A stretch of 64,000 nucleotides of DNA, taken from the NCBI GenBank assembly GCA_947496145.1, contig CANMBS010000005.1:62001-126000 (forward strand), given 5' to 3'. The notes beneath the pieces were generated by a model. The model saw only the letters and a list, made by a program, of their open reading frames with translations, made no database searches and was not told the origin of the DNA. The stretch's first letter is position 1; every line of letters starts with the position of its first letter. The translations under genes and the position numbers were made by a program. This DNA comes from an uncultured Pseudovibrio sp. (lineage in GTDB: Bacteria > Pseudomonadota > Alphaproteobacteria > Rhizobiales > Stappiaceae). Shown piece by piece: positions 63,215-64,000 of the stretch.

Positions 63215-63291
63215 GGCCCCGTAGCTCAGCTGGATAGAGCAGCCGCCTCCTAAGCGGCAGGTCAGTGGTTCGAATCCACTCGGGGTCACCA
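63215..63291 (+). tRNA. tRNA-Arg, anticodon CCU
   Basis: A 77-base cloverleaf. The acceptor stem GGCCCCG pairs with CGGGGTC; the anticodon stem GCCGC/GCGGC carries the loop CTCCTAA, so the anticodon is CCU (codon AGG). The T arm is AGTGGTTCGAATCCACT. The 3' CCA is encoded. Confidence 0.97.
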
Positions 63292-63388
63292 TCAAATCTC
63301 ACATTTAAAACTTAAACCAGTTCCTTCATCCGCATTTAGCTTCTTAGGCTCACCATTTTAAAAGTGGCAAATGCACGTGGAGGGCCCG

Positions 63389-63484
63389 ATGAACTATATT
63401 TCCAATGTGCTGAAACGGTGCGGAGATAATCTTCGGAACTGGTTTTACAATTGGAAGTCCCGGATCAGCCGTCAGAAAAAATAA
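63389..63484 (+). CDS. Possible 31-residue basic peptide gene
   Basis: An ATG at 63389, with GGAGGG 5 bases upstream, opens 31 codons starting MNYISNVLKRCGDNLR and ending SRISRQKK. The peptide is strongly basic and amphipathic with no family I recognise. The good ribosome site and the hairpin 35 bases after the stop support it; the size alone does not. Confidence 0.35.
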   Translation: MNYISNVLKRCGDNLRNWFYNWKSRISRQKK

Positions 63485-63518
63485 GCTGCTGGACAGCACA
63501 CGCACCACCTCTGAAAGA

Positions 63519-63547
63519 AAAGGGGAGCAGATAATCCGCTCCCCTTT
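63519..63547 (-). terminator. Terminator of the EF-hand gene
   Basis: AAAGGGGAGC (63519-63528) and GCTCCCCTTT (63538-63547) form a perfect ten-pair stem. On the minus strand it is followed by TCTTTC; on the plus strand only TTT precedes A. It lies 91 bases after the EF-hand stop. Confidence 0.75.
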
Positions 63548-63637
63548 AGTCAGGCGTTTGCCCGAAATCCACGTCTCTCTAAGGGTGTTGAAGTTTATGG
63601 GGAGAGTTCCGCGAGAAACAATCAGTCAGATCGAATG

Positions 63638-64000
63638 CTAATGCATGCTTTCATTCTGGTTGTTCAGGAATTCGTCAAGGCTGATTTTCTTGTCGTTATT
63701 CTCATCAAGCTGCGCCATTACAATACGCAGTTCACGAGCGTCAGCTTTCACGTCTTCCATCTCTAGTGCCTTCTCACAGGCTTCACTCACAACCGGCTCA
63801 AAATCACTCTGAAAGCTACTCAGCTCTGTTGTGACCAGATAGCCGTCTACATCCTTATCTAGGTCCAGAAACAAGTCGCGGTATTCCAACCTGATCAGCT
63901 GCCTCATTTCCTCAAAATCAATGGAACCGTTGCTGTCTAGATCCATCGCTGCGAATTCATCAGAAAGAAGAACAGACTCTTCATTCAGCATTTTTTCGAA
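63638..64000 (-). CDS. EF-hand domain protein (5' end beyond the window)
   Basis: At least 117 residues with three EF-hand loops of the canonical 12-residue kind: DLDSNGSIDFEE (17-28), DKDVDGYLVTTE (45-56) and DENNDKKISLDE (96-107), counting from the Met at 63991. The frame stays open to the right edge (Phe-Glu-Lys precede that Met), and no ribosome site stands before it, so the true start and probably a signal peptide lie outside. Calcium-binding proteins of this kind in alphaproteobacteria are often periplasmic. Function is otherwise unknown. Confidence 0.8.
   Translation of the reverse strand, partial: FEKMLNEESVLLSDEFAAMDLDSNGSIDFEEMRQLIRLEYRDLFLDLDKDVDGYLVTTELSSFQSDFEPVVSEACEKALEMEDVKADARELRIVMAQLDENNDKKISLDEFLNNQNESMH

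Noticed and set aside
1-64000. CRISPR array, prophage, complete insertion sequence or integrative element
   Set aside because: No regularly spaced repeats, integrase, transposase or phage structural gene is visible. The tRNA-Arg gene is not followed by an integrase or a repeated 3' end.

Overview
The window looks like chromosomal DNA of a marine or host-associated alphaproteobacterium, probably order Hyphomicrobiales (a Pseudovibrio/Stappiaceae-like genome would fit). Reasons: a CarD regulator next to a FdxA-type 7Fe ferredoxin, a SUV3-like helicase followed by an S4 protein, a TRAP solute receptor, an orphan LuxR receptor, a complete C-P lyase cluster, two CtrA-type boxes (TTAA-N7-TTAAC) and rhizobial-style palindromic intergenic repeats. 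The lineage is inference; no rRNA gene is present.

Layout. 1-8.4 kb: a Tat-exported TRAP receptor (cut by the left edge), a fused DUF1007-NicO metal permease, leucine-type dehydrogenase with a convergent LysR gene, a DUF2937 protein, then a WD40 protein translationally coupled to a CobW-type metal GTPase. 8.7-18.2 kb: a mixed stretch holding an aminotransferase, an AprI/Inh inhibitor, a small CheD/CNF-like protein, LacI and MarR regulators, DinB, an orphan ABC ATPase, a secreted caspase-like protein, a creatininase-family hydrolase, a decayed B12-binding radical SAM gene and an ArsC/YffB protein. Two 104/105-identical palindromic elements lie here; one ends the CheD/CNF-like gene and the other sits inside the radical SAM pseudogene. 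18.5-23.9 kb: a four-gene peptide-type ABC importer with a fused double ATPase and its own terminator. 24-31.5 kb: a phosphodiesterase-fold membrane protein, a methyltransferase divergent from a LysR gene, a Cu(I) ATPase, a GntR/FCD regulator and a CYTH-CHAD protein.

31.5-40.6 kb: a C-P lyase cluster, phnF divergent from phnG-H-I-J-(broken fosX-like)-K-L-hexapeptide transferase-DUF1045-M-N. PhnG-L form the core complex and its ATPases, PhnM and PhnN handle triphosphate and ribosyl-bisphosphate steps. Neither phnCDE (uptake) nor phnP is in the cluster; the DUF1045 protein has two HxT motifs of 2H phosphoesterases and could take the PhnP step. 40.6-50 kb: TetR divergent from an IorAB-type molybdenum dehydrogenase, AsmA, TerB, a class I amidotransferase and an acetate/succinate-type transporter. 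50-55.4 kb: pyruvate carboxylase and a LuxR solo that keeps all six AHL-pocket residues, followed by a 0.9-kb AT-rich non-coding stretch with a CtrA box. 55.4-64 kb: SUV3-like helicase, S4 protein, FdxA, a probable small RNA, CarD, an M48 lipoprotein protease, an SNase-like protein, tRNA-Arg(CCU) and an EF-hand protein cut by the right edge.

Most genes are ordinary core or metabolic genes. The items most worth a second look are the CheD/CNF-like protein, the secreted caspase-like protein, the broken fosX-like gene and 2H-type protein in the phn cluster, the fdxA-carD small RNA, and the multiply damaged radical SAM gene carrying the palindromic element. I saw no CRISPR array, prophage, complete insertion sequence or recognisable multi-gene defence island.
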